Of a DNA stretch of 64,000 nucleotides, positions 49,486 to 57,996 are shown in pieces (the stretch's first letter is position 1; every line of letters starts with the position of its first letter). Made by a program: the position numbers and the translations under genes. A model generated the notes under the pieces. It ran no database searches. It was not told where the DNA came from and worked only from the letters and a program-made list of their open reading frames with translations. The stretch is from Chthonomonas sp. UBA2785 (GTDB lineage: Bacteria; Armatimonadota; Fimbriimonadia; Fimbriimonadales; Fimbriimonadaceae), in the NCBI GenBank assembly GCA_002352215.1, contig DEIB01000026.1, positions 65,313-129,312 on the forward strand, in the 5' to 3' direction.

Positions 49486-50557
49486 CGGCTCCTCCGGCCC
49501 CGCCGCTGTTCGCATCAATGGCAGCTACGGCGAAGGCGGAGGAGCCCTCTTCCGGACCGTTCTCTCCCTTTCCGCGCTCACCCAGCGCCCGGTGCAGATT
49601 GACCGGATCCGGGGTGGGCTCCGCAAGCCGGGGATGAATGCCGAAGACCTGGCCTTCCTTAAGCTCGTGTGCGATTGCACGCTGACGGAGATGCCCGAGG
49701 TCAATCTGGGCGACGACACGCTGCTACTCGCCCCCCGACGGCTGCCTAAGGGCACCACGACCAGCGTCGACGTGGGCACCTTTGAGAAGGGCAGCCCGAG
49801 CGGGAGTGCGTGCGTGCTCCTCACCGGGATTGCTCCGGTTCTCGGCCGGGCGTTGGGCTACTCCGAGCTCCATCTCGTGGGCGAAACCCACGGGGCCAAC
49901 ATGATCTCATTCGACGCCATGGAGCGTTCACTCTTTGCCGCGTGGCGGCGCATGGGGCTGGTTTCGATCCCGGTGCTGAAGCGGGCCGGATTCGGGGCCG
50001 GGAACCACGGCGAGATCCTCGCCGATATTGAGCCGGGGCGCATTGAAGGGGTGCACTGGGCTAAGCGGGGGTCAGACATCCATCTCGGGGCCACGGTCAC
50101 CTACGGCGAACTCGAAGACGGCATTGCCGAGCGCGCGGGGGCCCGCTTGGAAGCCCAACTTCAAAAGTACGGCGAGAACGTGGACGTTGAGATCGTGCAA
50201 GTGGCCACCCGTGAGCCCGGCATCCACGTGACGGTTTACGCCGATTGCCAGCCCGGGTTTGGCAGCGCCCAGGCCGCCGGCCGACGGGGCACGCGGATTG
50301 AACACGTGGTAGACCAAGCCATGGCGGGCTTTGCCGAGTGGTACGAGAGCGATGCGACGGTGGATATGTTCTTGGCCGATCAGCTATTGCTTCCTGCGGT
50401 GCTGGCGGTGGGCGATAGCACCTTCACCACACCCCAAATCACTCGCCGCCTGCAGACCATGGCGTGGGCGATCAAGCAGTTCATCCCGATCCCGATCACC
50501 ATTCGGGGCACCGAAGGCGGACCGGGCACCATCACCATCCAGCGCGGGTCGGGGTAG
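49454..50557 (+). CDS. RNA 3'-terminal phosphate cyclase-like protein without the catalytic histidine
   Basis: A 367-residue RtcA/Rcl1-family protein: INGSYGEGGGALFRTVLSLS, LRKPGMNAEDLAFLKLV, SPSGSACVLLTGIAPVL and LADQLLLPAVLA. RtcA uses ATP to turn an RNA 3'-phosphate into a 2',3'-cyclic end via an adenylated His (the His of CHLLTN in E. coli RtcA). Here the aligned place is TRRLQT (Arg331-Arg332), and there is no His in the last 60 residues, so the enzyme may be inactive, like eukaryotic Rcl1, or use another mechanism. The TTG start at 49454 is the best in-frame choice; it overlaps the preceding gene by 32 nt. No rtcB or rtcR is nearby. Confidence 0.8.
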   Translation: MNSRSSRTEADGSSGPAAVRINGSYGEGGGALFRTVLSLSALTQRPVQIDRIRGGLRKPGMNAEDLAFLKLVCDCTLTEMPEVNLGDDTLLLAPRRLPKGTTTSVDVGTFEKGSPSGSACVLLTGIAPVLGRALGYSELHLVGETHGANMISFDAMERSLFAAWRRMGLVSIPVLKRAGFGAGNHGEILADIEPGRIEGVHWAKRGSDIHLGATVTYGELEDGIAERAGARLEAQLQKYGENVDVEIVQVATREPGIHVTVYADCQPGFGSAQAAGRRGTRIEHVVDQAMAGFAEWYESDATVDMFLADQLLLPAVLAVGDSTFTTPQITRRLQTMAWAIKQFIPIPITIRGTEGGPGTITIQRGSG

Positions 50558-50560
50558 GGC

Positions 50561-52747
50561 ATGAGGCAAGCCGTCGGAGGCTGGACGGTGGACTTCGGGG
50601 CCGGGCCGCTGCCCTGCGAGATGCCGCACTTGTGGGAAGGCGTGGATGTGCGCTGGGAAGGCCCCGCGATCTACCGCACGAGCCTGAGCGTGCCGGAAGA
50701 GGGCGCGTGGCTGACCTTTGAGCGCACGGCCTACGCGACGGAGTTGTTCTTGAATGGGGAACTCGTGGCCACCCACCACGGCTTGTGGGACGCGTGGAGC
50801 GTGCCGGTGCCAGCGGGCGAACACGAAGTTGAGCTCAAAGTCACCAAGAATGGCGGGCCGAGCTACCCGGTGAAGCAGGTCGCCAGTGGGTTTTATCCTT
50901 ACGTCTTTCACACCTGGGGTGGCGTGCCCGGCCGGGTGTTGCTCAGCGTCGCCGAACCCGACTTGGAGCCCCCCGCCGCCGCCCCCCGTGTGCAGGTGGA
51001 GGGCACACACCTGTGGGTGGACGGGAAGCCTTTCTTCATGCAAGGTGTGCTGACCTGGGGGTGGGACCCCACCCTGCCGCACCCCTACCCGAGTGAAGAA
51101 CGGGTGCGGGCGCAGTTCCGGCGATTTAAGTCCGCCGGGTTCAATACCGTCAAATTCTGCCTATGGGTGCCCCCGCACGAGGTACTGGAGTGGCTGGCCG
51201 AAGAGGGCCTGTGGGCGTGGCTCGAGCTGCCCCTCTGGATGCCCAGCGCCGACCCCGAACACCAAGCCGCGATGGCGGACGAGGTCAAACGCATCGTGCG
51301 GCAATACCGCCGCCACGACCGCATCATCGCATGGACCGTAGGTTGCGAACTGAGCCACGAAACCCCGGCCTCGTTCCGTGCCGACCTGACCGAATACGTC
51401 AAGGCGACCACCGGTTGCCCGCTGGTAAGAGACAACAGTGGCGGGGCGGAGATGTATGGGGGCGACCCGCGCGAGTACGGCACCTTCGCGGATTTCCACC
51501 CCTATTGCGACGGCCCCTTCTTCGCCAGTGTCCTGCGCAGCCTGCAGCACGGTCCGCGCCCGGCGGTGCCCATCCTGCTGGGCGAAACCAACGACTTCGA
51601 CCACTACCGCGCGCTTGGTTCGTTGCAGGCGAATTCGCCGTTCTGGGCGTCCGCCGACCCCGCCCTCAATGACCAGGGCGTGCGCTGGCAGTTCGATTTG
51701 CCGGAGGTGCTAGCCGGCCCCGTGCCCAGCGCAGAAGAAGAAGCCCGACTGCGCCAGGAGAGCATCCAAAAGGGGCAGTATCTCCGCACACGGGTGGCCC
51801 GGGAGATGATCGCCACGCCGGACATCGCGGGCTATGTGATCACCGGCGAACGGGACACCGGCATCAGCACGGCCGGGATCGTGGATGACCACGACCAGCT
51901 GGTCGGCGGGGCCGAGGCATGGCGCGAGCTGAACGCGCCGGTGGTGCTGTTCCCGATTCCTTACCGCTTGCCACCCTGGGTGAATGGCGGCAACCGCCCG
52001 GGTTTCCGCGACCCGTTTTGGCACTTTGCGGGGCAGGTTTCCCTGCAAATCGGCGCCCGCGCCTTAACTCGGGAGCAAGAGGGTCAGATGGAGTGGCAAG
52101 TGGGCGAGTTCAGCGGCACCTGTGCGCCCGTGCGCCTGGACGCCCTGCAACCCGGCCTCATCGGAGAGATTGTCATCGATCATTTGAGTCCCGGCTGGTT
52201 TCCGGCGTGGTTCCGCTGGGGCGGCGGCGAGTGGCGCACCGAAATCCACGTCGAAGCCCCGCCCGCAGCCCTCAAAGGCGTGACCGTACACGACCCCCTC
52301 GGCCGGTGGCCGGGTCTCGAAGGGGACGGCGGAGAAATCCTCCTGAGTAGCTCCCTCGATGCCATCACTGTCATGGCCATCGGCGAAGGTCGCCCGGTTC
52401 TCGCTTGTGATCTGGGTGAATCCGCGAACCGCATGCCGTTCTGGCGGGAGTGCATCCAAACCGGGGATTGGCTCTACGAAACGCTGGAGTCCCCTTGGTC
52501 ATGGCTGTGGGGCGTGGGCGGGGATGCCACGCTCGACCCCATGTGGGCCAGCGCCGGAGAGTCCCTCATCACCCGCATCGACACCCGCACCTACCGCCGC
52601 GCCCCCTACCTAGTGCGGCACGGCCAAGCTCTTATCACCACGCTCCGCCCCGAAGGCGGCCTCGGCGATCAACCCCCCGGGCTCAAACACAACCCGGCGG
52701 GCTGGCACCTTCTCCGGCGGATGATCGCCACCCTTACGCAGTCTTAG
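50561..52747 (+). CDS. Glycoside hydrolase family 2-like protein
   Basis: A 728-residue protein with an N-terminal jelly-roll sugar-binding domain (about 1-135), then a TIM barrel with QFRRFKSAGFNTVKFCLWVP, WAWLELPLWMP, IAWTVGCELSHET (Glu as acid/base candidate) and ILLGETNDFDHY (Glu as nucleophile candidate), and a C-terminal part with beta domains. This matches GH2-type beta-glycosidases in outline, but the sequence is divergent and substrate is unknown. No signal peptide is seen. It starts 3 nt after the RtcA-like gene and its TAG overlaps the purM stop on the other strand in TTAG. Confidence 0.75.
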   Translation: MRQAVGGWTVDFGAGPLPCEMPHLWEGVDVRWEGPAIYRTSLSVPEEGAWLTFERTAYATELFLNGELVATHHGLWDAWSVPVPAGEHEVELKVTKNGGPSYPVKQVASGFYPYVFHTWGGVPGRVLLSVAEPDLEPPAAAPRVQVEGTHLWVDGKPFFMQGVLTWGWDPTLPHPYPSEERVRAQFRRFKSAGFNTVKFCLWVPPHEVLEWLAEEGLWAWLELPLWMPSADPEHQAAMADEVKRIVRQYRRHDRIIAWTVGCELSHETPASFRADLTEYVKATTGCPLVRDNSGGAEMYGGDPREYGTFADFHPYCDGPFFASVLRSLQHGPRPAVPILLGETNDFDHYRALGSLQANSPFWASADPALNDQGVRWQFDLPEVLAGPVPSAEEEARLRQESIQKGQYLRTRVAREMIATPDIAGYVITGERDTGISTAGIVDDHDQLVGGAEAWRELNAPVVLFPIPYRLPPWVNGGNRPGFRDPFWHFAGQVSLQIGARALTREQEGQMEWQVGEFSGTCAPVRLDALQPGLIGEIVIDHLSPGWFPAWFRWGGGEWRTEIHVEAPPAALKGVTVHDPLGRWPGLEGDGGEILLSSSLDAITVMAIGEGRPVLACDLGESANRMPFWRECIQTGDWLYETLESPWSWLWGVGGDATLDPMWASAGESLITRIDTRTYRRAPYLVRHGQALITTLRPEGGLGDQPPGLKHNPAGWHLLRRMIATLTQS

Positions 52748-53781
52748 ACGATCTGGACGCCACTACCCGGGCGCAGCTCGCCGATGACCACGGCTTCTTC
52801 GCCGGCCGCCAGCAAGCGTTCGCGCACGTGCGCCGCGTGGCTGGCCGAAACCACCGCCACCATGCCGATGCCCATGTTAAAGGTGCGGAACATCTCTTGG
52901 TGCGAGACTTGGCCGATCTCGGCAATGGCCTGGAACAGGCGCGGCACCGTCCATCGGTCACGGTGGATCAAAGCTTCGACATTGCCGGGCAGGATGCGCG
53001 GCAGGTTGTCTACCAGCCCGCCGCCCGTGATGTGGGCCAGGCCCTTGATGTGCCCTTCGCGCACCAACGGCAGCAAAGAGGCCGCGTAGCACCGGTGCGG
53101 GGCCAGCAGGGCTTCGCCCACCGTTTCCCCCATGCCGCCGGGCAGGGCGTCACGTACCGAAAGCGACTGCACATCGAAGAACGCGCGGCGGGCCATGGAG
53201 TAGCCGTTGGTGTGCAGGCCACTGCTGGCCAGGCCAATCAGCACGTCGCCGGAGTCAATCCCCGGCGAAGGCAGCCGCTGGGCGTCGTCCACAATGCCGA
53301 CAATCGCGCCCACCACGTCCACTTCGTCATCGTTGTAAACCCCCGGCATCTCGGCGGTTTCGCCGCCAATGAGCGCGCAGCCCTGGGCCGCACACGCCGC
53401 CGCCGCCCCCGCCACCACTTGCTGAAAGGCGTCCGGCTGCAGCCGCGCACAACCAAAGTAATCGAGGAAGAAGAGCGGCCGCGCGCCTTGGCAAAGGATG
53501 TCGTTGATGCAGTGATTGACGATATCGTGGCCAATGCCGGAGTAATCGCCCACCATCGCCGCGATCTTGGTTTTGGTGCCCACGCCGTCAATGCTAGAGA
53601 CCAGCACGGGCCGCTCCATCTCCGGGAAGCGCGCATCGAACAGCGCTCCGAACGAGCCAATGCCGCCAATCACACGGTCGTTGTGGCTGGCGCGGATGGC
53701 GTCCCCGACGTTCTTTAGGGCGGTGGTCGCCGCGTCAATATCCACGCCCGCCTGGGCGTACGTCATCGATTCATCTGCCAT
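52744..53781 (-). CDS. purM: Phosphoribosylformylglycinamidine cyclo-ligase
   Basis: A 345-residue AIR synthetase making 5-aminoimidazole ribotide in purine synthesis. Motifs: SYTYAQAGV-like MTYAQAGVDIDAA at the N-terminus, LVSSIDGVGTKTKIA, HDIVNHCINDILCQGARPLF, ALIGGETAEMPGVY, ITGGGLVDNLPRILP and FNMGIGMVAVV. Full length. ATG 53781 lies 8 nt after TAACGT. Confidence 0.96.
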   Translation of the reverse strand: MADESMTYAQAGVDIDAATTALKNVGDAIRASHNDRVIGGIGSFGALFDARFPEMERPVLVSSIDGVGTKTKIAAMVGDYSGIGHDIVNHCINDILCQGARPLFFLDYFGCARLQPDAFQQVVAGAAAACAAQGCALIGGETAEMPGVYNDDEVDVVGAIVGIVDDAQRLPSPGIDSGDVLIGLASSGLHTNGYSMARRAFFDVQSLSVRDALPGGMGETVGEALLAPHRCYAASLLPLVREGHIKGLAHITGGGLVDNLPRILPGNVEALIHRDRWTVPRLFQAIAEIGQVSHQEMFRTFNMGIGMVAVVSASHAAHVRERLLAAGEEAVVIGELRPGSGVQIV

Positions 53782-53789
53782 CAGACGGG

Positions 53790-53795
53790 ACGTTA
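53790..53795 (-). promoter_or_regulatory. -10 box TAACGT of purM (leaderless)
   Basis: TAACGT on the minus strand is followed by 8 nt and ATG 53781. No purine riboswitch is seen; there is no room for one. Confidence 0.45.
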
Positions 53796-53837
53796 CCCCC
53801 CAGCGGCCCCTGTGCCAACGGGTACAACGGAGGGCAC

Positions 53838-53910
53838 GAGTCGGTAGCTCAGTAGGTAGAGCAGCGGCCTTTTAAGCCGCGGGTCCTGGGTTCGAGCCCC
53901 AGCCGGCTCA
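53838..53910 (+). tRNA. tRNA-Lys (anticodon UUU)
   Basis: Full cloverleaf: acceptor GAGTCGG/CCGGCTC with discriminator A, D arm TAGCTCAGTAGGTAGAGC, anticodon stem GCGGC/GCCGC around CTTTTAA (anticodon UUU), T arm with GGGTTCGAGCCC. CCA is not encoded. Its last three bases are the reverse complement of the FHA gene's TGA stop. A TACAAC box 9 nt upstream may be its promoter. Confidence 0.97.
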
Positions 53911-54366
53911 CTCGCTTTTCTCTTCCGCATTCTCCCCGTTAGCGGGTTCTTCAGCGGTTTCATCCGTGGCTTCGGTCGCGTCTTCGTCGGAGCTCTCTTC
54001 TTCGGCAGCGGTAGCCGCGTCGGCCAATTCAAACGCCACTTGCGCCTGGCCAAACGAGATGTGGTCGCCGTCCGCGAGGCTCATGGAGGTGTCGGGGTCC
54101 AGGCGCACCCACTCGCCTTGCTGCTTCATCCAGGTGCCGTTGCTACTGCCCAGGTCTTGCACCGTCCAGCCGTGGTCGCCGCATTCAATGCGCGCGTGCT
54201 TGCGGCTGACATAGCTGCCGTCCGGGAGGCCACCCAGGTCCACGCCGATGGGGCCGGAATCCGGATCAAAGCGGCCCACCACGGTGGGCGGATCGAGCGG
54301 GAAGACTCCGTCGCTTCCGTCAGCGGGGCGCAGGGCCCTCAAGCGCGCAGCAGGGGATTGGCTCAT
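53908..54366 (-). CDS. FHA domain protein
   Basis: A 152-residue cytosolic protein. The FHA domain (about 25-115) has VVGRFDPDSGPIGVDLGGLP, the conserved YVSRKHARIECGD (Ser-Arg-Lys-His) and DLGSSNGTWM, all needed for phosphothreonine binding. An acidic disordered tail follows (EEESSDEDATEATDETAEE). The partner kinase is not in the window. It starts 1 nt after the stop of the symporter gene, so it is in the thiN-symporter operon. Its stop overlaps tRNA-Lys. Confidence 0.9.
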   Translation of the reverse strand: MSQSPAARLRALRPADGSDGVFPLDPPTVVGRFDPDSGPIGVDLGGLPDGSYVSRKHARIECGDHGWTVQDLGSSNGTWMKQQGEWVRLDPDTSMSLADGDHISFGQAQVAFELADAATAAEEESSDEDATEATDETAEEPANGENAEEKSE

Positions 54367-54367
54367 C

Positions 54368-55789
54368 TTAGGTCCTTCGATTGGCGACGAATCCGGCCAG
54401 CGAACTCGCCACGAGTGCAGGCACGAGAGTACCTAAACCGACGGCCTCCGAACCGATTTGCACGGTGACGTACGGATCGCCTTTCGTCTGCCCGAAGATG
54501 AGCAGGCCAAAGCCCACCACGGAACCGGCGATGAGAGCGGCCAGTTGGGCGCGCCCGGTCCAGGCCTGCGGGCGAAGGTAAGCCAGGGCTGTGGGCACCA
54601 GGAGCGCCCCCACAATGGCGCCCGCCCACAGGTACCAGATGGCGACCACGCTTTGGAGCGAGGCGGCCAGCGCCGCTGCCGCCACCAGCGCCAAGATCAC
54701 GCCCGCGCGCATCCATTTGACTTGGGTGGCGTCGTCTTCCGTTTGTCGGAACTTGGCGACGAGGTCGCGGCCAAGGCTCGATCCGCTCACCAGGGCGTAG
54801 CCGACCCCCGCCGAAAGGATGGTGCCCGCCATACCGACGACGAACATGCCGCGCCAGCCGGGTTCCAGGCCGCTGTTGGCCAAAAGGGGGAAAAGAGAAA
54901 GACCGGGCACCTTCTCGGCGTCCGGCAAACCCGCATTGAGGCGAAGTGCATAGAGAGCACTTGTAATCGAAAGAAAATCGAAAACTATCCAGCTCAGCAC
55001 GCTTAGCCATACGCCTCTATTGGCCGTGCGAGGGTCGTAGGCACTGGCAACGCGTTGGTGGAAGCCAGGGTCGGCGAATGTCCAAGCACCCAAGAGGAAA
55101 AAGCTGAGAATACCGATTGGTCCCTGATTCCCAGTCCACCGTTCGGTGTTGACCATCGCATCAACCCAAGTTGCGTCAAGAAAGTTTGCGAAGATCCCCT
55201 GAGCGGCGGCAATCCCGAACCCCGTGAACATCAACACGAAGGCCAGCAGCGACACCCGCACGTCGGCCATCAGGCCGCCTTTGTACGTCAGCGCCCCTAC
55301 GATCAGCGTACAAACCAAAATCGCCGGCACCAGTCCTCCGCCGAAGATCGCCACCATCAGCACCGCTAGCATGAGAATGTGCGCCGCCGGAATCCCGAGC
55401 AAAAAGAGCAATCCCCCGGCCATCACCGCCGGGCCGCGCCCGCCCGTCGCCAGCAACCGGTCCGGGATGCTGAGCGCATCCTCCGTGCGCACGCGCCGCG
55501 CCATGTAGGCCGCATAGAGCGCCCCAAAGACGTAGTACGGCACCCCGATGAGCAGCCACGTCCCCACGCCGTAGAACGAGACCGACTCCGCGATGCCCAG
55601 GATGCCGCCGTACCAGGTGCACACCAGCGTGGCCACGAAGGCCGGGAGCGTGAGAAGCCGCCCCGCCGAGAGAAACCCGAGCACCCCCGAACCGGCCCGC
55701 GCCGAGAACCCCAGGGCCAGCACCGCCACCACAAAGAGGCCGATGATGATCTGGTCGGGGAGGGTTAGTTGGATTCGTACGACGTCCAC
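54368..55789 (-). CDS. Sodium:solute symporter (SSS family)
   Basis: A 473-residue polytopic protein with about 13 helices of the SSS/LeuT-like fold: LPDQIIIGLFVVAVLALGFS, SAGRLLTLPAFVATLVCTWY, GTWLLIGVPYYVFGALYAAY and AGTILSAGVGYALVSGSSLG. It imports a small solute with Na+. GTG 55789 lies inside the thiamine pyrophosphokinase gene (25-nt overlap), which suggests that the solute may be thiamine or a precursor. That substrate is inference from context only. Confidence 0.88.
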   Translation of the reverse strand: MDVVRIQLTLPDQIIIGLFVVAVLALGFSARAGSGVLGFLSAGRLLTLPAFVATLVCTWYGGILGIAESVSFYGVGTWLLIGVPYYVFGALYAAYMARRVRTEDALSIPDRLLATGGRGPAVMAGGLLFLLGIPAAHILMLAVLMVAIFGGGLVPAILVCTLIVGALTYKGGLMADVRVSLLAFVLMFTGFGIAAAQGIFANFLDATWVDAMVNTERWTGNQGPIGILSFFLLGAWTFADPGFHQRVASAYDPRTANRGVWLSVLSWIVFDFLSITSALYALRLNAGLPDAEKVPGLSLFPLLANSGLEPGWRGMFVVGMAGTILSAGVGYALVSGSSLGRDLVAKFRQTEDDATQVKWMRAGVILALVAAAALAASLQSVVAIWYLWAGAIVGALLVPTALAYLRPQAWTGRAQLAALIAGSVVGFGLLIFGQTKGDPYVTVQIGSEAVGLGTLVPALVASSLAGFVANRRT

Positions 55790-56403
55790 GGGGCATCACC
55801 TTCGCGCGACCAGCTCAAATGCGCCAGCCCGGACTCCATTGTGACCCGCACCGGACCCGTCACCTGGTTGCTGAGGGACCCGTGTCCATCGGGGCTCAAG
55901 GTGGCCCCGGCCAGCGGCCACTGGGTGCCCGCCAAGTACACGCCCCGACACTCAGCCAACGGCAAAAGCGAGAGCTTTCGGCCTGCGGGGATGTCCAGGG
56001 CGATCTCCTCGCCGCCGCGCACCAACCGCCCGGCAAAGCGCCGATAAATCAAGTCCACCGGGTAGCCCGCGCGGGCCACGCTGTGCAGAGTCCCCAGTAC
56101 GTGGCCGGGGTCGTCGCCTTCCAGCCCCATCAACGCCAAGCGCGCATGACCGTCGGTGGCGGCCAGGGCCAGCATCTTGTCGGCGTCGGAGGAGTTCTGA
56201 TCGGGCACCCGGAGGCACCGTAAATGTGCGGGGGGATCGGGCCAGGAGTCAAAGTCGCCGACCAGGGTAGGTCGGAAGCCTAACTCCACCAGCCGAAGGC
56301 CCGCCGAATCGGCCGCGTAAAGCGCATCGGCCCCCCGCGCCCAACGTTCAAGTTCGGCCAATGAAAGGTCCCCACCCGCCAGCAATCCCAGCACCCGGCT
56401 CAT
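55765..56403 (-). CDS. Thiamine pyrophosphokinase
   Basis: A 212-residue thiamine diphosphokinase-like protein: ADSAGLRLVELGFRPTLVGD then GDFDSWPD (Mg/ATP site), VPDQNSSDADKMLALA in place of the usual KDxTDxxxAL, a central LMGLEGDDPGHVLGTLHSV (usual GxxGGRxDHxLxNL), and a C-terminal beta-sandwich with GHGSLSNQV that binds thiamine. It makes thiamine diphosphate from thiamine and ATP. The changed central motifs leave a small doubt. First gene of an operon with the symporter and FHA genes. No THI-box is visible upstream. Confidence 0.8.
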   Translation of the reverse strand: MSRVLGLLAGGDLSLAELERWARGADALYAADSAGLRLVELGFRPTLVGDFDSWPDPPAHLRCLRVPDQNSSDADKMLALAATDGHARLALMGLEGDDPGHVLGTLHSVARAGYPVDLIYRRFAGRLVRGGEEIALDIPAGRKLSLLPLAECRGVYLAGTQWPLAGATLSPDGHGSLSNQVTGPVRVTMESGLAHLSWSREGDAPWTSYESN

Positions 56404-56610
56404 TCCTGCTCATTTTGGTGTCATGAGTTCAGATGAAACCGGGCACTGGTCATTTCTTGTGGTGTTTAGGTCAATTCTCGCCAACTTGAACGCCTTCGCT
56501 TCACTTCAAGAGAACTTGTGAATCTTCGCGAAAATTGCGGTGATTCGTGAATCGTTTGGGTGCTATGCTCCGTCTGTGGTCGCCCGAGTGGGGCGACTTG
56601 AACGCGAGAC
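56404..56610. promoter_or_regulatory. Intergenic region upstream of dnaA
   Basis: 207 nt, poorer in GC than the flanking genes. It holds two GTGAATC copies (56518-56524 and 56547-56553), the second part of the palindrome GATTC-GT-GAATC (56542-56553), and a -10-like TATGCT at 56564-56569. No consensus DnaA box (TTATCCACA) was found. It may carry dnaA control sites; whether it is near oriC cannot be said. Confidence 0.4.
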
Positions 56611-57990
56611 ATGTCGGACCAGTATTCCTTCGAAGACCAAGGCGATGTTGTGGCTCTCCGAACCGCTTGGCAGCAGGTGATGAGCCGTGCCCGAAGCGCC
56701 TACGGGGAGGTTTCCATCAAGCGATTTCTGGGGTCTTTGGAGCCGGTTCAGTTCGAGGGCGGCGTCACTCGCTTCCGTGCCTCCAGCGTTTTTGTAGCCG
56801 AGTGGGTGCGAGAGAAGTACGGCCGCGATCTGGACTGCTGGATGAGCGAGGCGCTGGGCTCTCCGGTTCGCATCGAAATCGAAGCCGAGATCCGTGATAC
56901 GCCCCGGGTGGGGGCGGCTACGGCCACCGCTTCCATCCGCAAAGAGGTGGCGACGCCGGAAACCCCCCGCTTCCAGCGCGACCTCCGGTACCGATTTGAC
57001 AACTTCATCGGCGGCAGCAACAATCAGCTCGCCCTCGCCGGCGCGAAGAATGTGGCCTCCGAGCCTGGCCGCCGGTTCAACCCTCTTTTCATTTATGGCC
57101 CCAGCGGTTTGGGCAAAACCCACCTGCTGCACGCCATCGCCAACGAAGTGCTGGACCGTGACCCGCGCTTTCCGGTGCTTTACATCAATGCCCAGTCGTT
57201 CTTGGAGCAGTTTGTTTTTGCCCTGCAGCACGGGCGGGTTGACGCGTTCCGTCGCTCCCACCGCAACGTGGGCATGTGGCTTCTGGACGATATCCAGCTC
57301 ATCATGGGCAAGGACAAGACGCAGGAAGAGGTGTTCCACACATTTAACTGGCTGTACCAAAACGCCAAGCAGATCGTGTTGTGCTCGGATCGCCCGCCGC
57401 GCGAGCTGATGTCGTTCAGCGACCGTTTGCGCACCCGCCTCGAATCCGGCTTGGTGGCCGACATCGCCCCGCCGGACACTGAGACCCGGATCGCCATCCT
57501 CCGCATGAAGGCGCAGGAACGTCAAGTTGAGTTCGCCGACGGGGTGGATGAGTACCTGGCCACGCACCTCGCGGGCAGCGTTCGCCGCCTGGAAGGCGCC
57601 CTCATTACCGCGCAAGCCGAGGCGATGGTGCAAGAAAACGTCATCACGCAATCCATGGCCGAGCGAGCCGTGCAAGCCGTGCGCGGCACCGTGGGGGGTA
57701 CCCCGCGCGTGGACCAAATACTGGAGCTCGTCAGCGACTTCTTCGAAGTCAGCGTGGATGAACTCAAGGGCCCCAGCCGCCGAGCGCATATCGCCCAGGC
57801 TCGCCACATCGCGATCTTCCTCATCAAGCAGATCACCAACGGTTCGTGGAAGCAGATCGGGGTGCAAATGGGGCACCGTGACCACACCACAGTGCTGCAC
57901 GGGTTCCGCAAGATTCACACGCAGATGGACAAGGATCGCGACCTCAACGACACGATCAACAAGCTCATGTCCCGCGCCAACACGCTCTAA
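56611..57990 (+). CDS. dnaA: Chromosomal replication initiator protein DnaA
   Basis: A 459-residue DnaA with all four domains: N-terminal domain (1-90), short linker, AAA+ domain starting YRFDNFIGGSNNQLALAGA, Walker A GPSGLGKTH, Walker B WLLDDIQ and sensor II region GSVRRLEGAL, and a C-terminal helix-turn-helix with IAIFLIKQITNGSWKQIG and the signature MGHRDHTTVLHG that contacts DnaA boxes. It opens the chromosomal origin. Neighbours are thiN (divergent) and a creatininase gene, not dnaN or recF. Confidence 0.96.
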   Translation: MSDQYSFEDQGDVVALRTAWQQVMSRARSAYGEVSIKRFLGSLEPVQFEGGVTRFRASSVFVAEWVREKYGRDLDCWMSEALGSPVRIEIEAEIRDTPRVGAATATASIRKEVATPETPRFQRDLRYRFDNFIGGSNNQLALAGAKNVASEPGRRFNPLFIYGPSGLGKTHLLHAIANEVLDRDPRFPVLYINAQSFLEQFVFALQHGRVDAFRRSHRNVGMWLLDDIQLIMGKDKTQEEVFHTFNWLYQNAKQIVLCSDRPPRELMSFSDRLRTRLESGLVADIAPPDTETRIAILRMKAQERQVEFADGVDEYLATHLAGSVRRLEGALITAQAEAMVQENVITQSMAERAVQAVRGTVGGTPRVDQILELVSDFFEVSVDELKGPSRRAHIAQARHIAIFLIKQITNGSWKQIGVQMGHRDHTTVLHGFRKIHTQMDKDRDLNDTINKLMSRANTL

Positions 57991-57996
57991 CGCCGC

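Noticed and set aside
56404..56460. THI-box riboswitch before the thiamine pyrophosphokinase gene
   Set aside because: No conserved CUGAGA-type segment, and too little leader sequence on that strand.
56404..56610. Chromosomal origin upstream of dnaA
   Set aside because: No consensus DnaA boxes, no clear AT-rich unwinding region and no dnaN nearby; kept only as a regulatory region.
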